Shown: piece after piece, positions 45,040 to 54,484 of the stretch
Numbering within the stretch: the stretch's first letter is position 1
How the letters are laid out: every line of letters begins with the position of its first letter
NCBI RefSeq assembly: GCF_014083985.1
Contig: NZ_CP046907.1
Location: 6,011,150 to 6,075,149, forward strand
DNA: 64,000 bases
Reading direction: 5' to 3'
Source of the DNA: Streptomyces sp. SCUT-3
GTDB taxonomy: Bacteria; Actinomycetota; Actinomycetes; Streptomycetales; Streptomycetaceae
The notes under the pieces: generated by a model
What the model saw: the letters and a program-made list of their open reading frames with translations, nothing else
The model's database searches: none
What the model was told of the DNA's origin: nothing
Position numbers and translations under genes: made by a program

Positions 45040-45710
45040 CAGACCTCGTCGCGCTCACCCGGCTCTGCCCGCCCCCCGGCCAGGGTATGGGCATCCGATG
45101 GAGCACGATCGAAGCCGACCTCGGCATGCCGCTGCCGCGGGACTACAAGCAGCTCGCCGACCGCTACGGGCCCGGAACCTTCAACGACTACATCCACCTC
45201 TTCCACCCCCACGGCGTGACCGAGTTCGTCAACCTCACCGGACCCGTGCCCGGCCGGATCCGAGCGCAGCTGCGCAAGGACCGCGACCAGGGCACCCATC
45301 CTGTCCCTCACGACCCCGAGCAGCTCTTCGCCTGCGGCTCCACCGACAACGGCGAATACCTGTTCTGGATCACCGATCCCGCAACCGATCCCGGCCGCTG
45401 GCGCATCGCGGTCAACGAAGCACGCGGCCCCCGCTGGTTCGCCCACGACGGAACCCTGACGGCCTTCCTCGTCCAGGTCCTCACCGGGCAGTTCCAGGTC
45501 CCCCAGTTCCCGCGCAGCATCCTCGACGCCCCTGCCCGATTCACCCCCTCGCGCCCCACCCTGTGGAAACCCGAACCCCCTTCCGGTATCCAGCCCGTCG
45601 ACACCGCGGCGATCCGCGCCTGGGCACGCGCCAACGGCTACGCCGTACCACTGCGAGGACGGATCCCCCTGGAAGTCCGCGAAGCCTGGGAACGCGCCAA
45701 CCGACCCTGA
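45036..45710 (+). CDS. SUKH (SMI1/KNR4) immunity protein fused to an Lsr2-like DNA-binding tail
   Basis: 224 residues. The first 155 form a SUKH domain: WSTIEADLGMPLPRDYKQLA, YGPGTFNDYIHLF, LFACGSTDNGEYLFWIT, RGPRWFAHDGTLTAFLVQVL. SUKH proteins bind and neutralise polymorphic toxins, including nucleases. After a Pro-rich linker, residues about 187-224 read DTAAIRAWARANGYAV, PLRGRIPLEVREAWERANRP, the pattern of the Lsr2 C-terminal domain, whose R-G-R loop enters the AT-rich minor groove. The ATG overlaps the stop of the toxin gene, so the two were translationally coupled. The tail may place the immunity protein on DNA, the presumed target of the toxin. Confidence 0.85.
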   Translation: MTDLVALTRLCPPPGQGMGIRWSTIEADLGMPLPRDYKQLADRYGPGTFNDYIHLFHPHGVTEFVNLTGPVPGRIRAQLRKDRDQGTHPVPHDPEQLFACGSTDNGEYLFWITDPATDPGRWRIAVNEARGPRWFAHDGTLTAFLVQVLTGQFQVPQFPRSILDAPARFTPSRPTLWKPEPPSGIQPVDTAAIRAWARANGYAVPLRGRIPLEVREAWERANRP

Positions 45711-45830
45711 CAGAGCGAAGACGCAGGCGGTCGGCCAGTCCTGCGGGATCTCGGTAATCGGTGTTGCGTTGTGTCTCACGAAGTGCTTCACGAACCATGA
45801 GTCCGAAGCCTCACCGGCGGCAATGCGGCG
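45711..45830. other. Junction between immunity gene and truncated ABC permease
   Basis: A 120-base spacer. A leftward frame reads SWFVKHFVRHNATPITEIPQ, coding-like but unidentified. The permease signal begins abruptly at about 45835, marking a rearrangement joint. Confidence 0.4.
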
Positions 45831-48506
45831 GTGCTTGCCTCGGGTCGCGTCACGACGGGCGGCACCGGCTGGGTAGCGACGGCCGACCACCGCGAACTGA
45901 CCACCGACTCCATCGCCGCCCTGCGCGCGGCGACCGTGCGGGCGGCCGACCAACTGCGCAAGGAGACCGCCCTGGGCGGCTCGGCGGACGTGCGCACCGG
46001 GCTGCCCGAGGTCCTCGACCGCACCGAGCGGGCCCTGCTGACGTCCCGCTCCACCCTACTGATCGTCTCCCTGCAACTGGTGCTGCTCGCCGGGTACGCG
46101 CTGCTGCTGGTGGCCCGACTGCTGAGCAGCGAACGGGCGGGCGAGACACAGCTGCTGCGGGCCCGGGGCGCCTCGCGGGGCCGGATCGCGGCGCTGGCCG
46201 GGCTGGAAGCGCTGCTGCTGGCGGTGCCCGCCGCGGTGTGTGCCGCGCTGCTGGCGGGGCCGCTGGCCCGGCTGCTCGCCGGATGGTCCTCGCTCGACCG
46301 GATCGGACTGCAGCCCGGCACCGCCCCGTCGGGCGGGGTCTGGCTGGTCGCGAGCGGGGTCGCCCTGGTGTGCGCGGCGGCGGCGGTGGCACCCGCGCTG
46401 GCGGGAGCGGCGGACACGCCCGCGCGGCTGCGCCGGCTCCGGGCGGCGACGTCGGCCGCCCCGGTGCGCGCGGGCGCGGACCTCGCGCTGCTGCTGATCG
46501 CGGGCGTGGCGTACTGGCAACTACAGCGGCAGACCGGTACGGCGGACGGCGGAGTGATCGGCCGGGACCGGGCCGGGCGGCTGGGCATGGACCCGCTGCT
46601 GGCCGCGGCGCCCGCGCTGGCACTGCTGGCGGGAACGGTGCTGACCCTGCGGGTGCTGCCGTTCGCGGCACGGCTCGCGGAGCAGCGGTCGGCGAGCGGA
46701 CGCGGGCTCCCGGCGGCGCTGGCCGGCTGGCAGTTCAGCCGGCGCCCGCTGCGCGGCGCCGGCCCGGTGCTGCTGCTGATCGTCGCCGTGGCGACCGGGA
46801 TGCTGGCCATCGGGCACGGCGCGTCCTGGGACCGGTCGCAGCACGACCAGGCCGACTTCCGCACGGGCGCCGCCGTCCGGGTCCTGGACCACCGACCGGG
46901 CAGCCCCGGGCAGACCGGGCTCTACGCGGCACTGCCCGGGGCCCGCGAGGCCGCCCCCGCGCACCGCACCGCACTGAGCCTGTCCGGGGCCCACGAGGCG
47001 ACGATTCTTGCGCTGGACACCTCCCGCGCCGGGGACGGCATGCTGATGCGCGGCGACCTCGCCGACGAGCCCCCGGGCGAGCTGCTGCAGGCCCTGGCCC
47101 CGCCCCCGCTCGACGAGAGCCGGGCCGTGCGGCTTCCCGACGGCACCCGGCGCCTCGCCCTGGACGTGCGGATCACCGACGAACGGGCCCGCACAGGACG
47201 CTCCCCCTCGGGCCGTGCGCCCCTGCTGACAGTGATCGTCCAGGACGGGTACGGCATCGCCTACCGGCTGGGTGCCGGGAACGTCCCGGTGGACGACCGG
47301 GTCCACCGCGTCACCCTGGAACTGGACCGGACGGCAACGGGCCGCCGCGCCGCGCCGGCCGGACCGCTGCGGCTGACCGGACTGCAGCTCGACGACACCG
47401 TCCCCACCGGCCGCGCCGAACAGCACCGCCTCACCCTCGAACGGCTGCTCGCCACGGGCCCCGACGGCCCCGCACGCACCGTGCGAGTGGCCCCGGGAAC
47501 CCGCTGGCAGGGCGGCCGGACCGTGACCCGCAACGGCGAGGTCCTCTCCCGCACCTCCGCCGAACCGGCCGCCTCGAACACCACGCCGCTGTCCCTGTCG
47601 TACACGACCGGCGCCGGCGGCGACGACGGGTACGGCGCGGCGCCGGCATGGACCGTGCGGGCCGACACCGCCGGCGCCCGGGCGCCGCGCATCCTTGCCG
47701 CCGTGGCCACGCAGGACTTCCTGCGGGCCTCGGGCGCCGCCCCCGGCGACACCGTCGACGTCCCGCTGTCCGGGGAACAACTGCGGGTGCGGATCGTCCG
47801 GGCGGTGCGCGAACTCCCCACCACCACCGACACCGCCACCACCGACACCGCCGGGCAGAGCATGGCCGGAGGAGCGCTGCTCCTCGACCTGCGGGCCGTC
47901 GACGCCGTACTGGCCCAGCGCGGCACCACACCGCTCGCGCCCACCGAGTGGTGGGTGAGCGCCGAACCGGGCAAGGCCGCCGAGGTGGCCGCAGCGCTGC
48001 GTGCGCGCCCCGACCTGGAGGCGCAGCAGGTGCTGGTGCGCGACGAGACCGCAGCGGACCTGCTGCACGACCCGCTGGGCGCCGGGCCGCGTTCGGCACT
48101 GACGGCGGTGACGGCGGCCGCCGTGGCCCTGGCCGCCGGCGGCTTCGCGGTGAGCGCCGCCGGGGCACGGCGGGAACGGTCGGCGGAGTTCGCGGTGCTG
48201 CGCGCCCTGGGCACGCCCCGCCGGGACCTCGCCCGGCTCGTCGCAATGGAGCAGAGCCTGCTCGTCGGGGTCGGCCTGCTGGCCGGACTCGCGCTGGGCA
48301 CGGTCCTGACCCGGGCCGTAGTGCCGCTGATCGTGCTGACGTCCGGGGCCGCGCGGCCCGTCCCACCCGTCCTCGTGGAACTGCCGCTGGGACAGGTGGC
48401 CCTGCTCGTCGCCGGGGTGGCCGCCCCGCTCGCGCTGATCACGGCCGCCTCGGCGCTGCCGCGCACCGAACCGGCGGCCGCACTGCGCCATCAGGGGGAG
48501 GACTGA
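45831..48506 (+). CDS. FtsX-like ABC permease, 5'-truncated
   Basis: GTG at 45831 gives 891 residues, but the first transmembrane helix and much of the first extracellular domain expected for this family are missing; the frame opens inside that domain (VATADHRELTTDSIAALR). Present are an FtsX block of membrane helices (about 75-170), more helices near 255-335, a large extracellular region (about 345-745) and a final FtsX domain (about 755-890; RALGTPRRDLARLVAMEQSL). It overlaps functionally with the next two genes of a MacB/LolCDE-like exporter. Without its anchor helix it may be non-functional. The upstream junction with the toxin-immunity cassette suggests loss by recombination. Confidence 0.8.
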   Translation: MLASGRVTTGGTGWVATADHRELTTDSIAALRAATVRAADQLRKETALGGSADVRTGLPEVLDRTERALLTSRSTLLIVSLQLVLLAGYALLLVARLLSSERAGETQLLRARGASRGRIAALAGLEALLLAVPAAVCAALLAGPLARLLAGWSSLDRIGLQPGTAPSGGVWLVASGVALVCAAAAVAPALAGAADTPARLRRLRAATSAAPVRAGADLALLLIAGVAYWQLQRQTGTADGGVIGRDRAGRLGMDPLLAAAPALALLAGTVLTLRVLPFAARLAEQRSASGRGLPAALAGWQFSRRPLRGAGPVLLLIVAVATGMLAIGHGASWDRSQHDQADFRTGAAVRVLDHRPGSPGQTGLYAALPGAREAAPAHRTALSLSGAHEATILALDTSRAGDGMLMRGDLADEPPGELLQALAPPPLDESRAVRLPDGTRRLALDVRITDERARTGRSPSGRAPLLTVIVQDGYGIAYRLGAGNVPVDDRVHRVTLELDRTATGRRAAPAGPLRLTGLQLDDTVPTGRAEQHRLTLERLLATGPDGPARTVRVAPGTRWQGGRTVTRNGEVLSRTSAEPAASNTTPLSLSYTTGAGGDDGYGAAPAWTVRADTAGARAPRILAAVATQDFLRASGAAPGDTVDVPLSGEQLRVRIVRAVRELPTTTDTATTDTAGQSMAGGALLLDLRAVDAVLAQRGTTPLAPTEWWVSAEPGKAAEVAAALRARPDLEAQQVLVRDETAADLLHDPLGAGPRSALTAVTAAAVALAAGGFAVSAAGARRERSAEFAVLRALGTPRRDLARLVAMEQSLLVGVGLLAGLALGTVLTRAVVPLIVLTSGAARPVPPVLVELPLGQVALLVAGVAAPLALITAASALPRTEPAAALRHQGED

Positions 48507-48507
48507 C

Positions 48508-51249
48508 ATGCGGCCGGACACACGCGACACGGACACTTCCTGGCTGCGGACCCGGCTGCGGACCGCTCCCCGGGCCACCGTCGCCTTCGGGGCACTGGTA
48601 CTGCTCACGGCTTTCCTCGCAGCGGTCCTGACCCGGGCCGTGGAGGCCTACGAGACGCACGGACTGCGCGAGGCCGTGACCTCCGCTGCCCCCGAGTCGA
48701 CCGTGCTGGAGCTGAAGACGGCACAACCAGGCCTGGAACAGCCGCAGCAGACACGCGAGGACGAGGTCCTGCCGGAAGCACTCACCGCGGTGGACGCCCG
48801 GGCGCGGACGCTGCTGCCCGAGCCGCTGCGGGTGGACCGGACCCAGTCGGCACACGGCGTGCGGACCGGAAAGAGCCTGCAGGCCCTGGACCCGTGGCTG
48901 CCCCGGCCGTACGGGCTGCCGCCCCGGATCACCCTCCTCGCGCAGTCCGGGGCGGCCGGGCACGCCACGGTGCGCGACGGGCGGCTGCCCGCCGCCGACG
49001 GCCCGGTGACCGCGAACACCAAAACGGTGGAAGGCGCCGTGACCGCCGAGACGGCCCGGACGCTGCGACTGCGGGCCGGCTCCACGCTCACCCTCGCCGG
49101 ATTCCCGGACCGGCCGCTGACCGTCCGGATCACCGGCATACTCGAACCCCGGCAACCGGAACGCACCTACTGGTCGGCGGAGCCGATCCTGCGCACACCG
49201 GCCCTGGCGAACGCCGGCGGCCCCCCGCCGGCGTTCTACTGGGAGGCGGGCGTCCTACTGGCACCGGAAGCGGCCCCGGCACTGCTCGGCGGACAGACCG
49301 AACCGGAGCGCTACTGGCGGTTCGCGCCCGCAGTGCAGAACCTGACAGCGGCGGACGCCGAGGCACTGGTCGACCGGGTGGCCTCCCTGGAGGACGGACC
49401 GGGACTGGTACACCTGCGGGAGGCCGCCGGCCCGACGGCCCAGCTGCTCACCGGCCTGGAAGAGGTCGTCGGCGAGTACGCGCGGACCCGGGACGCGATC
49501 ACACCCGTGGTCGCCGTCGGGGCCGTCGGGATCGCCGCGGTCGCCGCGATCGTCCTGATGATGAGCGGCGGCCTGGCCGCCGCCCGCCGGGACACCGAAC
49601 TGGCCCTGCTACGGGCCCGGGGCGGCTCCCTGACCGGGATCGGCGGCCGGCTGCTGGCCGAGAGCGCGCTACCGGCACTCCCGGCCGCCGCCTGCGGCCT
49701 GCTGCTGGCGGTACTCGCCGTGGACGAGGCCCGGCTGCTGCCCTCCGCGCTCACCACGAGCGCCGTGGCCCTGCTCGCCTGCGCCGCCCTGCCGGTGCGC
49801 GCGATGGTGGCACACCGCAGACCACGCACGAACCCGGAGCGCGGCGACCTCACACACACCAGGCCCGGCGCACGCCGGACGGTCGTCGAACTGACCCTGC
49901 TCGCGCTGGCCGCGGGCTCGGTGGCGGCTCTGCGCCGCCGGGGCACCGAAGGCACCGCCGACCTGCTGGTCAGCGCCGCCCCGGTACTCATCGCACTGGT
50001 CGCCGCGCTGGTCCTCGTCCGGCTGTACCCGCTGCCCCTGCGCCGGGCCGCCGGCCCGGCCGGACGGCTGCGCGGAGCGGTGGGATTCCTGGCCCTGGCC
50101 CGGGCGGGCCGCTCACCGGCGGCCGCCACCACGCTGCCGCTGCTCGCCCTGCTGACGGCCCTGACCACGGCCGCGTTCGGCGGATCGGTGCTGAACGCAG
50201 TGGCCGACACCCGGGACCGGGCCGCGCTGCTGCACACCGGCGCGGACGCACGGGTGGACACCCCCGACGGCGCGGCGCTCCCGGCGGGACTGGAACGAGC
50301 AGTGCGGGACGTGCCTGGCGCACAGGACGTGGCAACCGTGGGCATCTCGCACGCCTCGGAACACGTGTCGCAGGACAAACAGTCGCTGGCCGTGGTCGCC
50401 GTCGAACCGGACGCCTACGCGGCACTGGCCCGCCGCACCGGCCTCGGGGGCTTCACCGCCGACCGGCTGGCGACCGGGGACGGAGTGCTCGGCGCCGTCG
50501 CCTCCCCCGAGGTCGCCGAGCGCCTCGGGCACGCACCGCACCGGATCGACACGAACGGCGGACCCGTCACCGTGCGGATCACCGCCGTGCGACCGCACAC
50601 ACCGGCGGTCCCGGAGGGGGACTTCCTGCTGGTCGACGCGGCCGGCCTGCCCCGCCCCGGCAGTGCCACGTCCCTGCTGGCAGCCGGCCCGGACCTCGAC
50701 GGGGCCGCACTGCGAACGGCGGTGCGCGACACGGGAACCCGACTGTCGGTCACCCTGCGCAGCGAGGAACGCGCGGCGCTGTCCGACTCGCCGCTGCAGT
50801 CCGGCGCCGAACGGATCTACCTGTGGGCCGTCGCCGCGAGCACCGGCTACGCCCTGCTGTCCCTGGTGCTCGGCATGGCGCTGACCGCACCGGAACGCGC
50901 GGCCCTGCTCGCCCGCCTGCGCACCCTGGGCATGACGAACCGCCAGGGGCGGCAGCTGCTGGCCCTGGAAACGCTGCCCCTGGCGCTGCTCGCGGCCGGC
51001 GGGGGCATGGCCGTGGGCTGGGCGGCGGTCCGGCTGCTCGCCCCCGGCATCGACCTGGACCGCCTCGCCCTTGCCGACACGTACGGGGCCACGGTGCCGG
51101 CCGGTGCCGTGCTGCGGGCCGACGTGTGGTCGCTGGCCCTGCCCGCGGCGGCCACGCTGCTACTGGCGGGATCGGTGGCCGTAGCACAGGCCTGGTGGGC
51201 AGGGCGCCGCACACCGACCACCCACCTCAGAGCAGGAGACTTGCGATGA
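48508..51249 (+). CDS. FtsX-like ABC transporter permease
   Basis: 913 residues starting at ATG 48508, one base after the previous stop. The N-terminal helix (about 24-46; TVAFGALVLLTAFLAAVLTR) leads to an extracellular domain (about 50-330), a first FtsX domain (about 335-435; ELALLRARGGSLTGIGGRLL), further helices (about 470-580), a second outer domain and the final FtsX domain (about 765-905; LRTLGMTNRQGRQLLALETL). Such permeases move lipids, lipoproteins or peptides using mechanical force rather than a simple channel. It forms an operon with the truncated permease and the ATPase; its stop overlaps the ATPase start. Confidence 0.9.
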   Translation: MRPDTRDTDTSWLRTRLRTAPRATVAFGALVLLTAFLAAVLTRAVEAYETHGLREAVTSAAPESTVLELKTAQPGLEQPQQTREDEVLPEALTAVDARARTLLPEPLRVDRTQSAHGVRTGKSLQALDPWLPRPYGLPPRITLLAQSGAAGHATVRDGRLPAADGPVTANTKTVEGAVTAETARTLRLRAGSTLTLAGFPDRPLTVRITGILEPRQPERTYWSAEPILRTPALANAGGPPPAFYWEAGVLLAPEAAPALLGGQTEPERYWRFAPAVQNLTAADAEALVDRVASLEDGPGLVHLREAAGPTAQLLTGLEEVVGEYARTRDAITPVVAVGAVGIAAVAAIVLMMSGGLAAARRDTELALLRARGGSLTGIGGRLLAESALPALPAAACGLLLAVLAVDEARLLPSALTTSAVALLACAALPVRAMVAHRRPRTNPERGDLTHTRPGARRTVVELTLLALAAGSVAALRRRGTEGTADLLVSAAPVLIALVAALVLVRLYPLPLRRAAGPAGRLRGAVGFLALARAGRSPAAATTLPLLALLTALTTAAFGGSVLNAVADTRDRAALLHTGADARVDTPDGAALPAGLERAVRDVPGAQDVATVGISHASEHVSQDKQSLAVVAVEPDAYAALARRTGLGGFTADRLATGDGVLGAVASPEVAERLGHAPHRIDTNGGPVTVRITAVRPHTPAVPEGDFLLVDAAGLPRPGSATSLLAAGPDLDGAALRTAVRDTGTRLSVTLRSEERAALSDSPLQSGAERIYLWAVAASTGYALLSLVLGMALTAPERAALLARLRTLGMTNRQGRQLLALETLPLALLAAGGGMAVGWAAVRLLAPGIDLDRLALADTYGATVPAGAVLRADVWSLALPAAATLLLAGSVAVAQAWWAGRRTPTTHLRAGDLR

Positions 51250-52214
51250 GCGCTACGACACGGTCGCTCGCGGAGCTGGAGCAGCGGGCGGCACACCACC
51301 GCGACCGGCCCGCCTACGGGCACGACGCCCTGATCGCCTGCGACCGGCTGGTACGGATCTTCAGCCAGCGCGGCGGCGGGGACGCCGTGGAGGTACAGGC
51401 CCTGCAGGGACTCGACCTGCTGGTGCGCCAGGGCGAGCTGATGGCCCTGGTCGGGGCCTCCGGCAGCGGCAAGTCGACCCTGATGAACATCCTGGCCGGC
51501 CTGGACGTGCCGACCGCCGGAACCGCGCGGATCGCCGGCCGCGACCTGCTGGCGATGGACGCGAAGGCACGCCTGCGCTACCGCCGCGAAGTGGTCGGTT
51601 TCGTGTGGCAGCAGACGGCCCGCAACCTGCTGCCGTACATGACGGCGGCGCAGAACGTCGTCCTGCCGATGCAGCTGGCCGGGCGTCCGCGCCGGCAACG
51701 GGCGGGACGCGCACAGGAGTTGCTGTCGCTGCTCGGGGTCGCCGACTGCCGGGACCGGCGACCGCAGCAGATGTCGGGCGGCCAGCAGCAGCGGGTGGCG
51801 ATCGCCGTCGCCCTGGCCAACGACCCGGCCGTCCTGCTCGCCGACGAGCCGACGGGCGAACTGGACTCGGCGACCGGACAGCAGGTCTTCGCGGCGTTCC
51901 GCCGGGCCAACGAGGAACTGGGCACGACGATCGTGGTCGTCACGCACGACCAGGCCGTCGCCGACGAGGTCCGCCGCACAGTGGCGATCCGCGACGGCCG
52001 CACGGCCACGGAGGTGCTGCGCCGCACCGAGGTCGACGCGACGGGTCAGGAGTCCCTGGTGGCCCGCGAGTACGCGATGCTCGACCGGGCCGGCCGGCTG
52101 CAGCTGCCGTCCGACTACACGACGGCCCTGGACATGCGGGACCGGGTACTGCTGGAACTGGAGGAGGACCACATCCAGGTCCGGCCGGACGACAACCGGA
52201 GCCAGAACGGCTGA
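51246..52214 (+). CDS. ABC transporter ATP-binding protein (LolD/MacB type)
   Basis: 322 residues. Walker A GASGSGKST, Q-loop FVWQQTARNLLPYMT, signature MSGGQQQRVAIA, Walker B AVLLADEPTGELDS and the H-loop VVVTHDQ are all present. It has an unusual 35-residue N-terminal lead (MSATTRSLAELEQRAAHHRD) and a C-terminal extension of about 80 residues (LQLPSDYTTALDMRDRVLLE), common in actinobacterial members. ATG at 51246 overlaps the permease stop (ATGA), indicating translational coupling. It powers the two FtsX-type permeases encoded upstream. Confidence 0.93.
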   Translation: MSATTRSLAELEQRAAHHRDRPAYGHDALIACDRLVRIFSQRGGGDAVEVQALQGLDLLVRQGELMALVGASGSGKSTLMNILAGLDVPTAGTARIAGRDLLAMDAKARLRYRREVVGFVWQQTARNLLPYMTAAQNVVLPMQLAGRPRRQRAGRAQELLSLLGVADCRDRRPQQMSGGQQQRVAIAVALANDPAVLLADEPTGELDSATGQQVFAAFRRANEELGTTIVVVTHDQAVADEVRRTVAIRDGRTATEVLRRTEVDATGQESLVAREYAMLDRAGRLQLPSDYTTALDMRDRVLLELEEDHIQVRPDDNRSQNG

Positions 52215-52671
52215 AACCCGGGACGAAAGCGGCCGCAAAGGCGCGGCGGCACCCGCCCGGCCGCCCGGCCGGGAACAGCCCTACCACCACCGCCGGACCT
52301 CACCCGTGCCGCGCCGCTCGCAGAACCCGCCCACCCGCCCCCGGCACCGACATCCGTCAGACGGCGTTCACGGCGCGACCCGCCACCACTGAGCCCGAAG
52401 CCCACGAGCCCGCTCTGCACGTCCGTTCCGCCGGGGATCCGGGCGCGGGCGGCGCCACCGGCGAAGGCGAGCACGGTCAGCAGGAACGTCCGGGCGCGCT
52501 CGGCCGGACCTTCCCGCAGCAGGCGGTTGGCGGCGGCCGCGGCCTGCAGTTCCACCGCCGGGACCCGACTGGAGGCCTGGGCCGAACGCCTGGACCACCG
52601 CCAGCGCCACGGCGACACCCCCGGCGTGCCCCCCCGGCCCCTCGCCCACGGAACCGCCCTGCACAGCGGTG
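52215..52671. other. Gap after the ABC operon
   Basis: About 460 bases, GC-rich. A leftward frame (VPAVELQAAAAANRLLREGP, then ARTFLLTVLAFAGGAA, about 52445-52570) is protein-like but lacks a clear start and family; it may be a fragment. No terminator hairpin stands out. Confidence 0.35.
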
Positions 52672-53401
52672 AGGAACCGCCCGGCAGAACGCAGCAGCCG
52701 GAGCAGGAGACGAACGCGACTGCGGCGCGAAGCGCTGGACGGCCGCCGTGCCGAAGGGCTGTGTGCCGGGCAAGGTGGCCGCTGCGTCGAAGCAGGTCCT
52801 CGCCATGCTGGCCTGCGGCACCGAGGCCAAGCTCGCCGCATTCGATCCGACCGACGGCAGGGCCCGCTGGACCGTGCCCCTCGACGCCCGGCGGGGTGTC
52901 GACGCGCGCGGGAACGTGGCCTTCACCTCCACCGAGCCGATCGTGCTGCGCGTCGACGAGGTGAGTGCCTTCCTCGCCTTCGGCCCCGACGGCCGCCCCC
53001 GGGGACGGATCGAGTCCACCGGCGCCCACGGCTCGATCGGCGGGAACGTGGCCGTCTCCGACGGGCGGCTGTTCGCCCTCACCGACGGCGGCAGCTGGGG
53101 GCTGCTCGTCGCCTTCGACCCGGCGACCGGCGGCGAGCCGTGGCGCACCGACCTCGGCGGCGCCCGCTTCAACGCCGGCGGACTGCACGCGGAGGGCGGC
53201 CGGGTCATGGCCGTGCTCACCTCCGACAAGTACGGCGACAACCTGTACGTGTACGACGCCGTCACGGGTGATGAGGAGGAGGACCGCGCCTTCCGCGAGC
53301 GCATCGGAGGTGCCTGGGACCTGTTCCCGTACAAGGACTTCGTCATCGGCGTCCGTACCGGTGGGAGCGTGCGGCCCTTCTCCGCGTACAAGCGCTGGTG
53401 A
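52672..53401 (+). pseudogene. PQQ-binding-like beta-propeller protein, N-terminally truncated
   Basis: The coding signal opens right after a TGA near 52672 with RDCGAKRWTAAVPKGCVPG and has no start until GTG 52748; it ends KRW at 53401. Blades are seen as AKLAAFDPTDGRARWTVPLD, LLVAFDPATGGEPWRTDL and NLYVYDAVTGDEEEDRAF, the AxDxxTGxxxW pattern of PQQ/BamB-like propellers. About three blades remain where seven or eight are usual, so the N-terminal half (with signal or membrane anchor) is lost. Intact relatives are surface lipoproteins or kinase-linked proteins. Confidence 0.7.
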
Positions 53402-53529
53402 CGGCCGCCATCCACTCACATGTCGCCAACGGCATCAAACAGCCACCGGCCAGCGCGCCTCCCGAAGTCGTGAACATTCGCTGTCCGTTCTCGTGAACAA
53501 AGCCGCTGTGCGCGGTTCACGGGGTCGGG

Positions 53530-53730
53530 CCGAAGACCGTCGACCACCTCGCCCCCCTGGCCGGCCGGTCCGGCGTCGCGGTGGACGTGCACGGGCGGGT
53601 GTTCGCCCGCGGGGCCGGCGTCGAGGTGACGGGCTACGCGCAGCCGCGCAAGGTGCACGGGCAGGCCGCGGACCACCTCGGGCACGACCGGGGCGGACTG
53701 GAGCACGCGGTGTGGCGTCACATGTCGGGA
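53530..53730 (+). pseudogene. Possible HhH-type protein remnant
   Basis: In one rightward frame, VGPKTVDHLAPLAGRSGVAV, VDVHGRVFARGAGV and LGHDRGGLEHAVWRHM follow each other. G-V-G-P-K-T recalls a helix-hairpin-helix DNA-binding motif. There is no start and the frame is lost at both ends. The family call is tentative. Confidence 0.35.
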
Positions 53731-53804
53731 CGGCGCCGGGGAAGCCCCGGGCTTCCTCGGCACAGGCGCTGGGGTCTTTCCGCGGAACGCTCGACGAGGG
53801 AACC

Positions 53805-53940
53805 GTCCGCCGCCGTGTCCTTGTCATCGCCCGGGGCCAGCAGGTCCCGAAGACGGCCCTGCGACTCCTCGTCCTGTGGGCCACCGCCACCGCCCTCTAC
53901 TTCCTCCTGCGCACCGCAGCCCGCTACCTGCGCCGCACAT
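53805..53940 (+). pseudogene. Partial copy of the small membrane protein gene at 56117
   Basis: The end reads LRLLVLWATATALYFLLRTA then ARYLRRT; the gene at 56117 has WQFLALWATATALYFLLRAA then IRRLRRS, and the DNA is nearly identical over about 70 bases (53872-53940 versus 56262-56330). The N-terminal half differs and lacks the first membrane helix. A decayed duplicate. Confidence 0.7.
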
Positions 53941-53941
53941 G

Positions 53942-54005
53942 GCCCGGAAGCCGGCGACCGGCCCGCCGCGGTCGACCGCGGCGGGCCGGTCGCCGGCTTC
54001 CGGGC
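53942..54005. repeat. 64-bp perfect palindrome
   Basis: Bases 53942-53973 are the exact reverse complement of 53974-54005, with GTCGAC at the centre and no unpaired base. It can form a 30-bp hairpin or a cruciform. It starts right at the end of the membrane-protein copy and lies downstream of the leftward frame ending at 54052, so it may be a bidirectional terminator. Perfect inverted repeats this long are rare outside telomeric or transposon sequence. Confidence 0.95.
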
Positions 54006-54051
54006 AAGGCCCCGCGGGTCACGGCCGGCGCCGGTGGCCGCGGCGGCGTCC

Positions 54052-54270
54052 CTACCGGGGGATCGGCGCGTACCGGTCCACCAAGGCACACAGCTCGTCG
54101 ACGCGTCGGTCCGCGGGTTCGGCCGGCCAGGGCTGGGCGTCGGCCCACTGCTGCCACAGCCCGCCGGGGGAGAGGAAACCGGCCGCATGGCCGGTGCCCG
54201 AGCGGTTGTCGATGTGCGCCGGCGCTGCGCGACAGCGCACGACGCGAACACGAGGCCACCACCGACACAT
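54052..54270 (-). CDS. Small ORF, hypothetical
   Basis: About 72 residues ending GLWQQWADAQPWPAEPADRR, VDELCALVDRYAPIPR. The C-terminal 40 residues look like real protein with Trp-rich and helical parts; the N-terminus (MCRWWPRVRVVRC) does not, so it may be a tail of a longer lost gene. Family unknown. Confidence 0.4.
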   Translation of the reverse strand: MCRWWPRVRVVRCRAAPAHIDNRSGTGHAAGFLSPGGLWQQWADAQPWPAEPADRRVDELCALVDRYAPIPR

Positions 54271-54484
54271 GCATCGGCGAAATCGCCCACGACCTCATCC
54301 TCTGGCCGGCCGCCCGAGACTTCCCGGACGGCCGACCCGGCAGAGCGGCACGTTCCACAACACGGCCCAGACCACCAGGAGGCAGCCGGGCGCACCATGA
54401 CAGGGTCACCGGCGATATTTCACGCGACCCGCGCGCAGCCCGCGCCCTACGATCCCCGGTACGGCCGGAGGAGCGGGGGCGGGG

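Noticed and set aside
54271..54420. Rightward frame with CIGEIAHDLILWPAARDFPD
   Set aside because: Too short, no start or family; could be chance.
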